This document shows positions 24,741-33,193 of a stretch of 34,660 nt of DNA, piece after piece. Position numbers and translations under genes: made by a program. A model generated the notes under the pieces. That model did not search any database and was not told where the DNA came from. It worked only from the letters and a program-made list of their open reading frames with translations. The number at the start of each line of letters is the position of its first letter. Position 1 is the first letter of the stretch. The DNA is taken from NCBI GenBank assembly GCA_005773145.1, contig SXHS01000238.1, positions 1-34,660 on the forward strand, given 5' to 3'. This DNA comes from Planctomycetaceae bacterium. Lineage in GTDB: Bacteria > Planctomycetota > Planctomycetia > Pirellulales > Pirellulaceae.

Positions 24741-26015
24741 ATGCCCGCTCAATCCACCCGCCGTTGGCTGCGACTCTTGGTCACCAGTTCGGCCATGTGC
24801 TCGGTCAGTATTACGCCGACCATGGCCGCCCATTGCTGTGGCGGCGGTCTGGCAGTCTCCGCCCTGCCGGCCATTCGTCATCACGCGCTACGCGTGATAA
24901 CACCACCCTACGTCCGCTGCGGCACCGGACCCGTTTGGTACAGCAGCCCGGCGCCAACAACATGGCACAGCGGGCCGACCTGCTGCGGACCAACCGTTGT
25001 AACTTCCGTAGATTTCTGGTGTGATGGCTGCACATCAAGTTGTGCCAACTGTGGTTCCGCGACCTGCGACGGCTGCCTGGGTGAGGTTGTGGGCGAGGTG
25101 GTAAGTGGCGGTTGTGCCCATTGCCAAGTCAGTGAGGGTGTTGCCAGCGAAGCCACCGTAATGGACGGCGTTGTGGTGGAAGACACGTTGAGCCACGAAC
25201 ATTCAACAATGGACGAAGTGCCTGCTGCTCCGGCAGTTGAAGAAGCCATAGGCGATGCGCCGCTGCTGCACGAATCCGAATCCCCCAAGGTGGCCCCCAC
25301 ACCGAGCACAGACAAGTCCGCCGTTCAACCGGCCACGGGTGAAGCCGCAGATGCACCGCTTACCGAACCAAAGTCCAACGCTTCTGAAGAAAGCGATCTA
25401 TTTGACGACAATAGTGGTGACTCGGTTGCACCCGCAGAAGAAATGCCCTCGGGGGGCGCGGCGGACGTGCCACCCCTGCCGGAACCTGCCGCACCGGCTC
25501 CTGACAACAGTAGCCCCGACGCTGGTGATGGCGATGAGTTGTTTGACGACGCGGATTCCACCGATGCGGGATCCCCTGCGGAACCCAGCACGGATTCGGC
25601 CGCACCTGGCACCAATGATACCCTGCCCGCAGGCACGGAAACGCCCCTCCCGGCTGGAGAAGAATCGCCGACGGCTGATGGCGACCTGAATCCGTTTGGA
25701 CGCATTTCGACACCGGCCCGCTGGTACGTGGTTTCGGCCACTCCAGGAAAGGCGGGGCAAGCGCCTGCCATGCGGGCCTGGACCGATAACACGGGCAGGT
25801 TTCGCACCGAAGGCCGCTTGGTTGGAGTGACGAACGGCTACGTGCGTCTCCTGAAGGCCAACCAACGTTATTCAACGGTGCCCGTGCAGCGGCTCAGCAG
25901 CAGCGACTTGGACTATGTGCGTTTGCACATTTCCCATTTGGTTGCCGCAGATGGCAAATCAGACGGCCAGCAGCCGGTCGTGCGCGTGACGTCCTCGCAG
26001 TCCGTTCAGCGATAG
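24741..26015 (+). CDS. Secreted protein with C-terminal SHD1-like domain
   Basis: 424 residues in three parts. First, a signal peptide (RRWLRLLVTSSAMCSVSITPTMAA) and a Cys/Gly-rich segment (HCCGGG, CDGCTSSCANCGSATCDGC, GGCAHCQ). Second, about 170 residues of acidic Pro/Ala/Ser/Thr-rich low complexity with two similar LFDD motifs (DLFDDNSGDS, ELFDDADSTD), likely an extended linker. Third, a compact domain near residues 330-395 (MRAWTDNTGRFRTEGRLVGVTNGYVRLLKANQRYSTVPVQRLSSSDLDYVRLH), which reads as SHD1 (SLA1 homology domain 1), a domain common in exported planctomycete proteins. The role is unknown. Location is probably periplasm or cell surface. It follows the phosphatase by 160 nt, so co-transcription is uncertain. 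Confidence 0.8.
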   Translation: MPAQSTRRWLRLLVTSSAMCSVSITPTMAAHCCGGGLAVSALPAIRHHALRVITPPYVRCGTGPVWYSSPAPTTWHSGPTCCGPTVVTSVDFWCDGCTSSCANCGSATCDGCLGEVVGEVVSGGCAHCQVSEGVASEATVMDGVVVEDTLSHEHSTMDEVPAAPAVEEAIGDAPLLHESESPKVAPTPSTDKSAVQPATGEAADAPLTEPKSNASEESDLFDDNSGDSVAPAEEMPSGGAADVPPLPEPAAPAPDNSSPDAGDGDELFDDADSTDAGSPAEPSTDSAAPGTNDTLPAGTETPLPAGEESPTADGDLNPFGRISTPARWYVVSATPGKAGQAPAMRAWTDNTGRFRTEGRLVGVTNGYVRLLKANQRYSTVPVQRLSSSDLDYVRLHISHLVAADGKSDGQQPVVRVTSSQSVQR

Positions 26016-26107
26016 CAGTTGCGGATTGCCGTGCAGGAACGGCTGAGGATTTACAGAGTTGCCCTTTTCTTGGAATCTAACAAGTTCCTGGGGCACTCCG
26101 ACCGATA

Positions 26108-26779
26108 ATGGCTGCGCCGTACAAGTCGTCCGTCGTGGTCTCGGGTTCGGAGCAGGTTGGCATGGACGCCACAGCAATCACAGCCGTCGTGCCGTTGGCC
26201 ACCCAAGCCGTTCGACAGACGGGCGGAGCGATCGCCGGTGGCGTGCAGCGGTCGCTTGAGTTCATGCAGACCTTGCTGGCACCGAAGACCAAGGTGCCGA
26301 CGAGCGATTCGGCGGCGCTCGGTGACGATGTGAACCGCTGGACATTTGCAATTCGCCAGGGTCGAGTGGTTGCTAGCGAGAGCCAAGAGCAATCGCCTGC
26401 GGCCGCAGAACTAGCGAGCATGGCCCGCGAGCAACTGCAAGAGTTTCATGACCTATTGCAGCGACGCTGGTCAACACACCCGGAAGATGACGGTCAACCG
26501 GTTTCGATCAAGTGGGACGCATTTGGCGACCCAGTTGCCTCGGGCGGACCGAGCAGCGCGGCGGCACTGAATGACCTTCTCGCAGACGACCCAGAATTGC
26601 GGGCCGCGTTCGCACAGTTGACGTCCACCTTTCAACAGCTGCAACAACGGCGGACCATGCCGGCCGCTGCCGGACGCCCGGTTCCCCCCGGCCTCGAGGC
26701 GAGCTTGGAGCGATCTTCGCCGGCGGGTGTTCAGTTGTTTCTATCAGGCGATGCGGCGACCGTGATCGTGGGACACTGA
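26108..26779 (+). CDS. Hypothetical protein
   Basis: 223 residues from ATG 26108; the downstream ATG 26162 (MDATAITAVVPLATQAV) has a better placed GGAGCAGG and would give 205 residues. I do not recognise the family. The N-terminal part is Ala/Val/Gly-rich but not a convincing signal peptide. The middle is helical and charged (ELASMAREQLQEFHDLLQRRWS). The C-terminal part (LNDLLADDPELRAAFAQLTSTFQQLQQRR) looks like a coiled coil. Codon use is like its neighbours and no competing ORF is better. It lies 92 nt after the SHD1 gene on the same strand and may belong with the kinase/phosphatase group. Confidence 0.6.
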   Translation: MAAPYKSSVVVSGSEQVGMDATAITAVVPLATQAVRQTGGAIAGGVQRSLEFMQTLLAPKTKVPTSDSAALGDDVNRWTFAIRQGRVVASESQEQSPAAAELASMAREQLQEFHDLLQRRWSTHPEDDGQPVSIKWDAFGDPVASGGPSSAAALNDLLADDPELRAAFAQLTSTFQQLQQRRTMPAAAGRPVPPGLEASLERSSPAGVQLFLSGDAATVIVGH

Positions 26780-26844
26780 TTATTTCCGGCGTTCCCTCAT
26801 CTGCACGGCGCACTTTCGTCTGTGCACCGCGCTCTGTCGCCTGC

Positions 26845-26938
26845 GTCTCAGCGTCTCTGCGTGAAATCGGCCCCCCTCGCATAACGAACATGCCCACATT
26901 GGCAAGGGAAAAATTTGGCACGCAGAGCCGCAGAGGAG
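26845..26938. repeat. Inverted repeat of the 'CTCTGCGTG' type
   Basis: TCTCAGCGTCTCTGCGTG (26846-26863) and CACGCAGAGCCGCAGAGG (26919-26936) are imperfect inverted copies about 55 nt apart, in the 178-nt space between two convergent genes. Similar CGTCTCTGCGTG words recur as extragenic repeats in many environmental genomes, as I recall. No T-run is adjacent. Confidence 0.6.
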
Positions 26939-26957
26939 AGAGCGCGCACGTAGGGAA

Positions 26958-28394
26958 TCATTTCGCCAGGACCGCGATGATGCGATCGGCCGCCATTTGG
27001 CCACTGTGGATACATTGGGGGATGCCAACTCCAGAATACGCGTTGCCGGCCAGTTCCAGCCCGGGATGGTGGCTCAGCGTGTCGCGAATTTTTTGCACTC
27101 GCTGTTGGTGTCCCAGTTCGTACTGAGGCGTCCGTTGTCGCCAGCGAATCACAGTCGCGAATTGGGGGGAACCGGTGAAGCCGAGTAACGGTCGCAGCTG
27201 GTTCAGGGTTAGTTGTTGCAATTCCTCATCCGTCAGTTCGACGAGGTGTTCACGCCCAGCACCGCCGACAAACGCTCGCAAGAGCACATCGTCTTGGGGG
27301 GCACGGCCAGGAAATTTCTGGCTGGAGAAACTAATCGCGACGAGGGGAAGGCCTTCCGCAGAAGGGATGACCAGCCCAAAGGCATCCAGAGGATGAGTGA
27401 ATTGGGAGCGTTGGGCGCCAATGGCCACAATGGCGATGCTGGTGTAACGAATGTCACGGAGTTGATTTGCGAGTTGGTCGTCCATGTTGTCGACGACGTT
27501 GGCCGCTGCTGGGGCGGGGAGGGCCAGGATCACAGCGTCGTAATCGTGCCAGGTTCCATTCTCCATGCCGATTTGCCACGGGCCGTTGGGTAGCCGGCGG
27601 ATCTGCTGAACACGGCGGCTCACGCGAATCGTATTGTCTGGAAGGCGGGCTTCGATGGCATCGCATAATGTTCGCATGCCGCTACGGAGAGTTAGAAATA
27701 ATCGATAGCGTGCCCCCGATCGTTCTCGATCCTGTGGAGCGGTTGCCGGTTCAACACGCCGCTGCAAGCCGCGGGCAATACTGCCGTACTTCTGTTCCAA
27801 GTGCACAAATTGAGGGAGCGCAGCGGCCACGCTGAGTTTTTGAGGATCGGACGAGTAAATACCCGCGACGAGGGGCTCCACCAGCCATTGGAAGGCTTCC
27901 CGGCCGACGCGTCGTGTCGCAAATTGTTCTAGTGTCTCCTCGCAACCATCACGCCGTGGCCGCACAAACGGCTCGCACATCAATCGTAACCTGCCTGGGA
28001 TGGTGAGCAGCGGGCTGCGCAAGACGGGCCACCATTGTGTGGCACCCATCAGGTAAAATCCGCCGGGAATGGGGTGGAGGACTCCATCGCGAACGACCAA
28101 TGCCCGCTGGTTTTCCTGGGCCGTGCCGATCAGCTGTTGTTCCAAGCCCATGTGGACGGCCAGATCTTGCCCCCAGGGACTGTCAGGCCCGGACAAAAAA
28201 TTGTCCGGGCCGTGCTCAAGCAGATATCCCTCGCGGCTTGTTGTCCTCAACACGCCTCCGGTGCGATCGTCCGCCTCCCACAGTGTCACGGCGATGGGGG
28301 CTGGACATTCGGCCAGACGCAGGGCCGCTGATAGGCCCGTGATTCCGCCACCCACGACGGCTACACGACGTTTGGCCAGTCCCCCAGTGTTCAT
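26958..28394 (-). CDS. hemG: FAD-dependent protoporphyrinogen/coproporphyrinogen oxidase
   Basis: Oxidises (copro/proto)porphyrinogen in late haem synthesis (HemY/PPOX type). 478 residues. The FAD-binding N terminus is RVAVVGGGITGLSAALRLAE, then VTLWEADDRTGGVLRTTSREGYLLEHGPDNFLS. PLVAGIYSSDPQKLSVAAALPQFVHLEQKYGSIARGL is typical of the family, as is the C-terminal closure LELAGNAYSGVGIPQCIHSGQMAAD. The start is ATG 28394 (MNTGGLAKRRVAVV). It is divergent from ftr. No other haem gene is nearby. The symbol hemG follows common planctomycete annotation; hemY or cgoX would mean the same protein family. Confidence 0.93.
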   Translation of the reverse strand: MNTGGLAKRRVAVVGGGITGLSAALRLAECPAPIAVTLWEADDRTGGVLRTTSREGYLLEHGPDNFLSGPDSPWGQDLAVHMGLEQQLIGTAQENQRALVVRDGVLHPIPGGFYLMGATQWWPVLRSPLLTIPGRLRLMCEPFVRPRRDGCEETLEQFATRRVGREAFQWLVEPLVAGIYSSDPQKLSVAAALPQFVHLEQKYGSIARGLQRRVEPATAPQDRERSGARYRLFLTLRSGMRTLCDAIEARLPDNTIRVSRRVQQIRRLPNGPWQIGMENGTWHDYDAVILALPAPAAANVVDNMDDQLANQLRDIRYTSIAIVAIGAQRSQFTHPLDAFGLVIPSAEGLPLVAISFSSQKFPGRAPQDDVLLRAFVGGAGREHLVELTDEELQQLTLNQLRPLLGFTGSPQFATVIRWRQRTPQYELGHQQRVQKIRDTLSHHPGLELAGNAYSGVGIPQCIHSGQMAADRIIAVLAK

Positions 28395-28533
28395 CGAAAT
28401 GCATCCTGTGTGCCAATCGTGCGCAAGTCAAGTATTGTGCCTGTTATGATATCGTATATCCTATCGGTGTCGGCGGGATGTCCCGGCCAGCAGAAGGAGG
28501 GCCGGCGACAGTTGTGCACGAAGGAGGTCGGTG

Positions 28534-29433
28534 GTGTATATCGGATCAACGTTTGTCGAGGATAGTTTTGCGGAGGCATTTTCCATGCGCTACACCAGGA
28601 TTCTGGTGACGGCGCATGATTCCCACTGGCTTGAGGCGGCCGTACGTGAATTCAGCGGGTACGCATCGTCCGTGATTGCCTGCGACCTTGAAATCGGTGT
28701 GGAGAGACGCATCTTGGACGAGGAGTCCCCCGATGGCCGTCCTGGGGTCGCTTTATTGGCATTCGGATTTTCGGCGGATGCCATTGCAGGCGCGTTGTCC
28801 AACCGAATTGGCCAATGCGTGATGACCTGCGCGACCACGGCCGTTTTTGACGGCCTACCGCTGGCTGAGACGCGGATTCCGCTGGGGAAACACCTGCGTT
28901 TCTTTGGCGATGGTTATCAGAAGAGTAAGCAAGTTGGCGGCCGTCGGTACTGGCGCATTCCTGTCATGGACGGTGAATTCCTAGTGGAAGATGATGCCGG
29001 GGCTGCCAAGGGGGTGGCTGGTGGTAACATCATCATTCAAGCCGACAGCCAGGTCGCCGCGCTCGACGCGGCCAGGCGGGCGGTCGCGAGCGTGCAAGAG
29101 TTGCCCGGTGTGATCCTGCCGTTTCCAGGGGGCGTGGCCCGGAGCGGTAGCAAAGTGGGGTCGCGATACAAGAAATTAAAAGCGTCCACGGCCGACGCGT
29201 TTTGCCCATCCCTGCGCGGTCGCGTGCCAACTCGCTTAGTTGACGGAGCTCAGTGCGCGTTGGAGGTCGTGATGGATGGTGTGGACGAGAAGGCCGTTGG
29301 CGGTGCCATGCGGGCGGCCGTCGAGGCGGCCGCCGGGACCGGTGTGGTCGCAGTGACTGCCGGCAATTATGGCGGAAAGTTGGGGAAATTCCACTTTCCG
29401 CTGCGCCGCCTTTGGGATGCGAAGACCGAATAA
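28534..29433 (+). CDS. ftr: Formylmethanofuran:tetrahydromethanopterin formyltransferase
   Basis: Transfers a formyl group between methanofuran and tetrahydromethanopterin in the archaeal-type C1 pathway, used by methylotrophs and planctomycetes for formaldehyde oxidation (also called FhcD). About 299 residues. The N terminus YIGSTFVEDSFAEAFSMRYTRILVTA, then LLAFGFSADAIAGALSNRIGQCVMTCATTAVFDGLP, LRFFGDGYQKSK, YWRIPVMDGEFLVED, GGNIIIQADSQVAALDAA, GVILPFPGGVARSGSKVGSRYKKLKASTADAFCPSL and AVTAGNYGGKLGKFHFPL cover the family. GTG 28534 fits best because GGAGG ends 6 nt before it; GTG 28531, used by the track, would be only 3 nt away. No other methanopterin gene is in the window. Confidence 0.94.
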   Translation: MYIGSTFVEDSFAEAFSMRYTRILVTAHDSHWLEAAVREFSGYASSVIACDLEIGVERRILDEESPDGRPGVALLAFGFSADAIAGALSNRIGQCVMTCATTAVFDGLPLAETRIPLGKHLRFFGDGYQKSKQVGGRRYWRIPVMDGEFLVEDDAGAAKGVAGGNIIIQADSQVAALDAARRAVASVQELPGVILPFPGGVARSGSKVGSRYKKLKASTADAFCPSLRGRVPTRLVDGAQCALEVVMDGVDEKAVGGAMRAAVEAAAGTGVVAVTAGNYGGKLGKFHFPLRRLWDAKTE

Positions 29434-29452
29434 CGGCACGGCGCTTGCCCCG

Positions 29453-29470
29453 TGTTGCCTGCAGGCAACA
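29453..29470. repeat. 18-bp perfect palindrome just after ftr
   Basis: TGTTGCCTGCAGGCAACA reads the same on both strands and lies 19 nt after the ftr stop. It has no T-run and no loop, so it could be a protein-binding site, a weak hairpin or an inter-genic repeat. Confidence 0.6.
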
Positions 29471-29724
29471 TGATCCTTTCTCTGCGTTGCCGACGGGCCA
29501 CATAATCGCTGCCCAACGAACTGCATTTGACCCGCTGCCATTTTCGACGTAGATATTCAATAGAGATCCATGCCAACAAGATCCCTACGATCCATTGGGT
29601 GAATATCCGATGGACAGCATTTTGACCGTTGTCCGCGATCTTTCCCCTGTTGTTCTCCACGCCTTCGCGATTGAGGTGTTGGGGCGCTTAAGTCAGCGAC
29701 ACGGATACACGTCGTTTAGCATAA

Positions 29725-29764
29725 GCCAACGGCCGTTCTGCAAAGAACGGCCGTTGGCGTTTTT
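29725..29764 (+). terminator. Perfect intrinsic terminator
   Basis: GCCAACGGCCGTTCT (29725-29739), loop GCAA, and the exact complement AGAACGGCCGTTGGC (29744-29758) form a 15-bp perfect stem with a GNRA-type tetraloop, followed by GTTTTT. The T-run is on the plus-strand side, so it ends plus-strand transcripts, ftr being the nearest known gene about 290 nt upstream. Confidence 0.9.
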
Positions 29765-29823
29765 ATCCGTTGGCGTAGTGCGCAGACTCCGGTGGATCCT
29801 GGGGTCGTTCCGCCAGTCCCGTG

Positions 29824-31509
29824 TCAACGCACGGGGTTCGCACCGTCACGCGCGGCGGCCCGCGCCGGCCGTCCTGTGCGGGCGCCGGTCCCCGGATCGG
29901 AGGGCGCGCCGAGCATTTCGGTGAGCTTTTTCTCTAATTGGGGACCGCGGACATGCAGCGCGGCGACGTTTCCTTGCCGATCCACCAACACGATAAACGG
30001 GATCGCCTCCACGCCGCAGCGCACTGCATTGGGGTTCTCAAACCCAGTCTTATCACCCGCGCTGAAGACAGTCGCCCACGGCAACTGCTGCGAGCTTAAG
30101 AAGTTCTGGACCTTCTGGGGATCATCATCCAGATTGATGCCTACGACCTCAAACCCCTGAGCGCGAAACTTTTCGAAATTCTTCCGAATATTGGGCAACT
30201 CGTTAAGACAGGGGCCGCACCAAGTGGCCCAGAAATCGACTAGGACAACTTTGCCGCGATAGTCGTTCCAAGTGAATGGTGTTCCGTCGGCCATGACGCC
30301 TTCGATGGGAAACGGTTTTCCAACGAGTCCAATTCGTTTGGCTGCCGAGGCAATGGCTGCCGCGCCTTCCTTTTTGAGCTGGGCATCCGGCAACTGCTTA
30401 TAGGCGGCTGAGGCCATGCCATATACCTTTTTAGCGGCGTCCAGATAGCCCGAGAATTCGAGCAACTGTGCGCCTTCCATCACGGCTGCCAAACGGTCTC
30501 CGCTGGGCGCTGCACCCGAGAGCATGCGCTGTATTTCCTTCAGCAGGGTCGGAATCGCATCCTTTTCATCCTGCAGCACGGCGGCCAATTTTTCCTGATA
30601 GGAAATCAATTCGGCATGGTCCGCGTATGTCAGGGACTTCTCGACCAATTGTGGATCGGGATGGTCCTTGTATGCGGCGGTTGTTTTCATTAGGACGTCA
30701 ATGGACTGTTGAGCATGCCCGGCCTGTTCCAGTACACCAGCCGCTTGGCCTGCGGCCGCCAAAATTTCCTCGCCTCGATCGGGTGCGGCCAACAGTGTCT
30801 GAACAGCCTCCACGATCGGGGCCGGATTCTCGCCGGGGTTCTTCATGAATCGATCAAGACGCAACTGAAACGAGCCCACTTGCCCCAATGACCGCAGCGA
30901 TGGCGTGCTGCTCTTCAACAGGGACTGCGCGTATTTCTCGCAGTTGGCCTCCGCGTTGGGCTGTTCAAGCATGGCCATGGCACGCAGCGATTCCAGTTTG
31001 GTCTCCACGGCCGCGCGCAAGTACTTTTCTTCTGGTTTGGCGGTAATGATCTTCTCTGCTGCCAACAAGCGCGCTTGCATGATGCGTCCAATATCCTGCA
31101 TGCGTTCTTGCTCGTTGGCTCCACGAGGATTTTGCTGAGCTAGTTGATTGATGAATGCCAACAACTGCTCGGGTGTGCCCTCAGGGACCTGATAGTCTCC
31201 GCTGGGCGTGACGGTCGGTTGAACGCCGGCCGGCGAGCGTTGCGCGACGCGCAATTCCGGCTGATCGGGACGCCCTTCGTCGGCAGCTTCAGGTACTGCG
31301 GCATCCGCATCATCAGGAACCGCCGGCGGAAGGCCGGCCGTCTCGGCGTCCCGGTCCGAGCTGGATTCGGGTTCCAACTGGCTGCTCTGCGAGCTGACCG
31401 GTTGCGAGGAATCGCCACATCCCACAAGAGATGCCACCATCCCAGCGATAGTCGTTCCCAACACCAAGCATGGCAGCGAATTTGTCATGCGATTCGACGT
31501 AAGCGTCAT
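29824..31509 (-). CDS. TlpA-like thioredoxin-fold lipoprotein with long helical N-terminal region
   Basis: 561 residues from ATG 31509 (MTLTSNRMTNSLPCL), with AAGGA about 8 nt upstream; the 12 extra track residues lack support. The signal peptide ends in the lipobox SLVGC, so it is likely an envelope lipoprotein. An acidic low-complexity stretch follows, then about 300 residues of predicted helix with repeat-like units (about 100-400). The C-terminal 140 residues are a TlpA/ResA thioredoxin domain: GKPFPIEGVMADGTPFTWNDYRGKVVLVDFWATWCGPCLNELPNI with the redox pair WCGPC, then GFEVVGINLDDD and AIPFIVLVDRQGNV. It ends in an Arg/Ala-rich tail. It probably reduces envelope disulfides or cytochrome precursors; the helical part may bind partners. 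It sits downstream of the damaged tauE remnant on the same strand. Confidence 0.88.
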   Translation of the reverse strand: MTLTSNRMTNSLPCLVLGTTIAGMVASLVGCGDSSQPVSSQSSQLEPESSSDRDAETAGLPPAVPDDADAAVPEAADEGRPDQPELRVAQRSPAGVQPTVTPSGDYQVPEGTPEQLLAFINQLAQQNPRGANEQERMQDIGRIMQARLLAAEKIITAKPEEKYLRAAVETKLESLRAMAMLEQPNAEANCEKYAQSLLKSSTPSLRSLGQVGSFQLRLDRFMKNPGENPAPIVEAVQTLLAAPDRGEEILAAAGQAAGVLEQAGHAQQSIDVLMKTTAAYKDHPDPQLVEKSLTYADHAELISYQEKLAAVLQDEKDAIPTLLKEIQRMLSGAAPSGDRLAAVMEGAQLLEFSGYLDAAKKVYGMASAAYKQLPDAQLKKEGAAAIASAAKRIGLVGKPFPIEGVMADGTPFTWNDYRGKVVLVDFWATWCGPCLNELPNIRKNFEKFRAQGFEVVGINLDDDPQKVQNFLSSQQLPWATVFSAGDKTGFENPNAVRCGVEAIPFIVLVDRQGNVAALHVRGPQLEKKLTEMLGAPSDPGTGARTGRPARAAARDGANPVR

Positions 31510-31582
31510 CGATCCGTCCTTATGGAAAAAAGTCATCCCGTCCATTAGTTCTCGGCGTCGGCCGTCCGAGGTCGCTCACATT

Positions 31583-31870
31583 TTAGCGCCTCAAACCTGC
31601 CACGGGCACCCCAAAACTCGAGAAAATGCTAGCAGTTTTGGTCCCCACACCGCGGCGTCTTATCGTGCGGTGGGCCGAGATTGTCAAGATGAATTCTACC
31701 GTTGAGGTTCTTGACCACAACAAAGGCCGCCACGGCCATGATGTCGAGGGCGATGGCTCGTCCACAAGTCCATACACCAGAAGCGGAACGGCAAAGAGCG
31801 CGCCACCGCCACCAGTCAGCCCCAGCGCGAGACCAACCATCGCGCCAAAGATTATGGTGAGCCACAGCAT
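31583..31870 (-). pseudogene. TauE/SafE sulfite exporter remnant
   Basis: The ORF opens 12 nt after the MBL-rhodanese stop, with GGAGG upstream, as MLWLTIIFGAMVGLALGLTGGGGALFAVPLLVYGL, the classic first helix of TauE/SafE permeases. After about residue 36 the hydrophobic character stops, and the frame runs through Pro/Ser/Trp-rich sequence to a stop at 95 residues, against about 250 for the intact family. The +1 frame continues with a hydrophobic GRAIALDIMAVAAFVVVKNLNG before its own stop, which suggests a frameshift near residue 36 plus loss of the rest. It is the last position of the sulfur operon. It may be decayed, or an assembly error may have cut it. Confidence 0.75.
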
Positions 31871-31882
31871 CGGAGGCCTCCG

Positions 31883-33193
31883 TCACTTCGTACAGGCCGT
31901 ACCGCAGGTGGTGGATACGTCATCGGACGGAGCTGATTCGGTGGGTAGGCTGGAAGCAATCCACGCCTTGATCCCTCCGACAAGATCAACGACGTTGGTC
32001 CAACCCGCGTCGCCCAACAAGCTCGCAGCAATTGCCGAGCGGTAGCCCCCTTCACAGTGAACCACGACCGAGCGGTCCCGAGGCACTTCGGCCAACCGTT
32101 CTTGCAACTCAGTCAAGGGAATATTGTGGCTACAAGCCAGATGTCCGGATAGCCATTCTTTCTTGGAGCGAACATCGATTACGAACGGACTCGGTTGCTC
32201 GGCCAATCGTCCCGCTAGTGCATGTGCGGTGATCCTGGCGATTGCCCGGATCAGTTCAGGCCGATTTTCAAGTGCTGCCATACCGCCTGCGAGGTAGCCC
32301 ACGACATTGTCGAAGCCAATGCGACCCAGCCGCATCACCGCCTCTTCTTCGCTCCCCGGCTCAGCAATCACTACGATCGGCCGGTCGTGGCCGAGAATCG
32401 CCCCGCACCAAGTGGCATACTTTCCTTTGAAGCCGATGTTGAGTGCACCGGCGAAATGCACACCCTCGAAATCGACCGCTTCGCGGACGTCGACCACTTG
32501 CGCCTGCTGGTTCTTCGACTGCAATACATCATCGACGCTCAGCGCTTTCAGCGACCTGCTGAGCGTTAACTCCAAGTCGGGGCGTTCTTGTCGATTTTTG
32601 ATGGCGTCGTATACGAAATATTCTGGTGCCTCCGGCTGGTCACTGGTCACAAGCTGCTTGAATTCAGGGAGACTCATAGGTTGTAGCGAGTAGTTGAATC
32701 GCTTTTGCTCGCCGATCGTCGAGACGGTTTCCGTGCTCAAGCTCTTGCCACACATCGATCCCGCGCCATGGGCCGGATAGACGAGCGTGGTATCCGGCAG
32801 GGCGCGCAGCTTATCAAGTGAGTGGTATAACATTTCGGCCAACTCGTCCGCCGTAACCCCGATGGAAGCTAAGAGATCGGGGCGTCCTACATCGCCGATG
32901 AACAGCGTATCACCAGTCAGGACCGCATGAGGTACGGTGGCATTCTGGGTGCAGCCGAACACCAGCAACGAAATTCCCTCGGGCGTGTGACCGGGCGTTT
33001 CCAGGAACTGGATACGAACATCTCCCAATTCAATCTTGTCGCCATCCTCTACGGCCTGAAACTCGAATTCGGGTTGTGCCCGGGCCCCCATCACGATGCG
33101 TGCCCCGGCCCGGTTTCGCAACTCAATGTGGCCCGCCCGACTTTGCGCACCTCGGCCAATGGTTGCCCGAGTGAAGTTGCAGGGGCACGTCAT
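31883..33193 (-). CDS. MBL-fold/rhodanese fusion lacking its N-terminal metal motif
   Basis: The track ORF (to 33562) is a frame running antisense-like through the rhodanese gene. The likely start is ATG 33193, overlapping the rhodanese stop as ATGA, giving 436 residues. Recognisable homology to persulfide dioxygenase-type MBL proteins begins only at AGHIELRNRAGARIVMGARAQPEFEFQAV. The roughly 60 residues that should precede it, with the HxHxDH metal motif, are absent and replaced by MTCPCNFTRATIGRGAQSR. The later ligands remain (ETPGHTPEG, LTGDTLFIGDVGRPDL, VYPAHGAGSMCG). Two rhodanese domains follow: LSVDDVLQSKN..VVDVREAVDFE (no catalytic Cys in the loop, IAEPGSEEEA) and FVIDVRSKKEWLSGH with VVVHCEGGYRS carrying the active Cys. 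The C-terminal tail has two Cys. The sulfur-transfer half may still work; dioxygenase activity is unlikely. Confidence 0.8.
   Translation of the reverse strand: MTCPCNFTRATIGRGAQSRAGHIELRNRAGARIVMGARAQPEFEFQAVEDGDKIELGDVRIQFLETPGHTPEGISLLVFGCTQNATVPHAVLTGDTLFIGDVGRPDLLASIGVTADELAEMLYHSLDKLRALPDTTLVYPAHGAGSMCGKSLSTETVSTIGEQKRFNYSLQPMSLPEFKQLVTSDQPEAPEYFVYDAIKNRQERPDLELTLSRSLKALSVDDVLQSKNQQAQVVDVREAVDFEGVHFAGALNIGFKGKYATWCGAILGHDRPIVVIAEPGSEEEAVMRLGRIGFDNVVGYLAGGMAALENRPELIRAIARITAHALAGRLAEQPSPFVIDVRSKKEWLSGHLACSHNIPLTELQERLAEVPRDRSVVVHCEGGYRSAIAASLLGDAGWTNVVDLVGGIKAWIASSLPTESAPSDDVSTTCGTACTK

Larger units (their letters stand above)
29434..29823. other. 390-nt gap without a convincing gene
   Basis: Between the ftr stop and the stop of the TlpA-like gene (convergent) there is no ORF I trust. 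It holds the 18-bp palindrome at 29453 and the strong terminator at 29725. The 109-aa plus-strand ORF 29595-29924 reads through the terminator and into the end of the TlpA gene, and shows no family resemblance. A small RNA ending at the terminator is possible but unproven. Confidence 0.5.

Noticed and set aside
29453-29470. 18-bp palindrome as the ftr terminator
   Set aside because: There is no loop and no T-run after it; the strong terminator is at 29725.
29595-29924. 109-aa plus-strand ORF after ftr
   Set aside because: It crosses the perfect intrinsic terminator and then runs antisense to the TlpA gene end; no family likeness.
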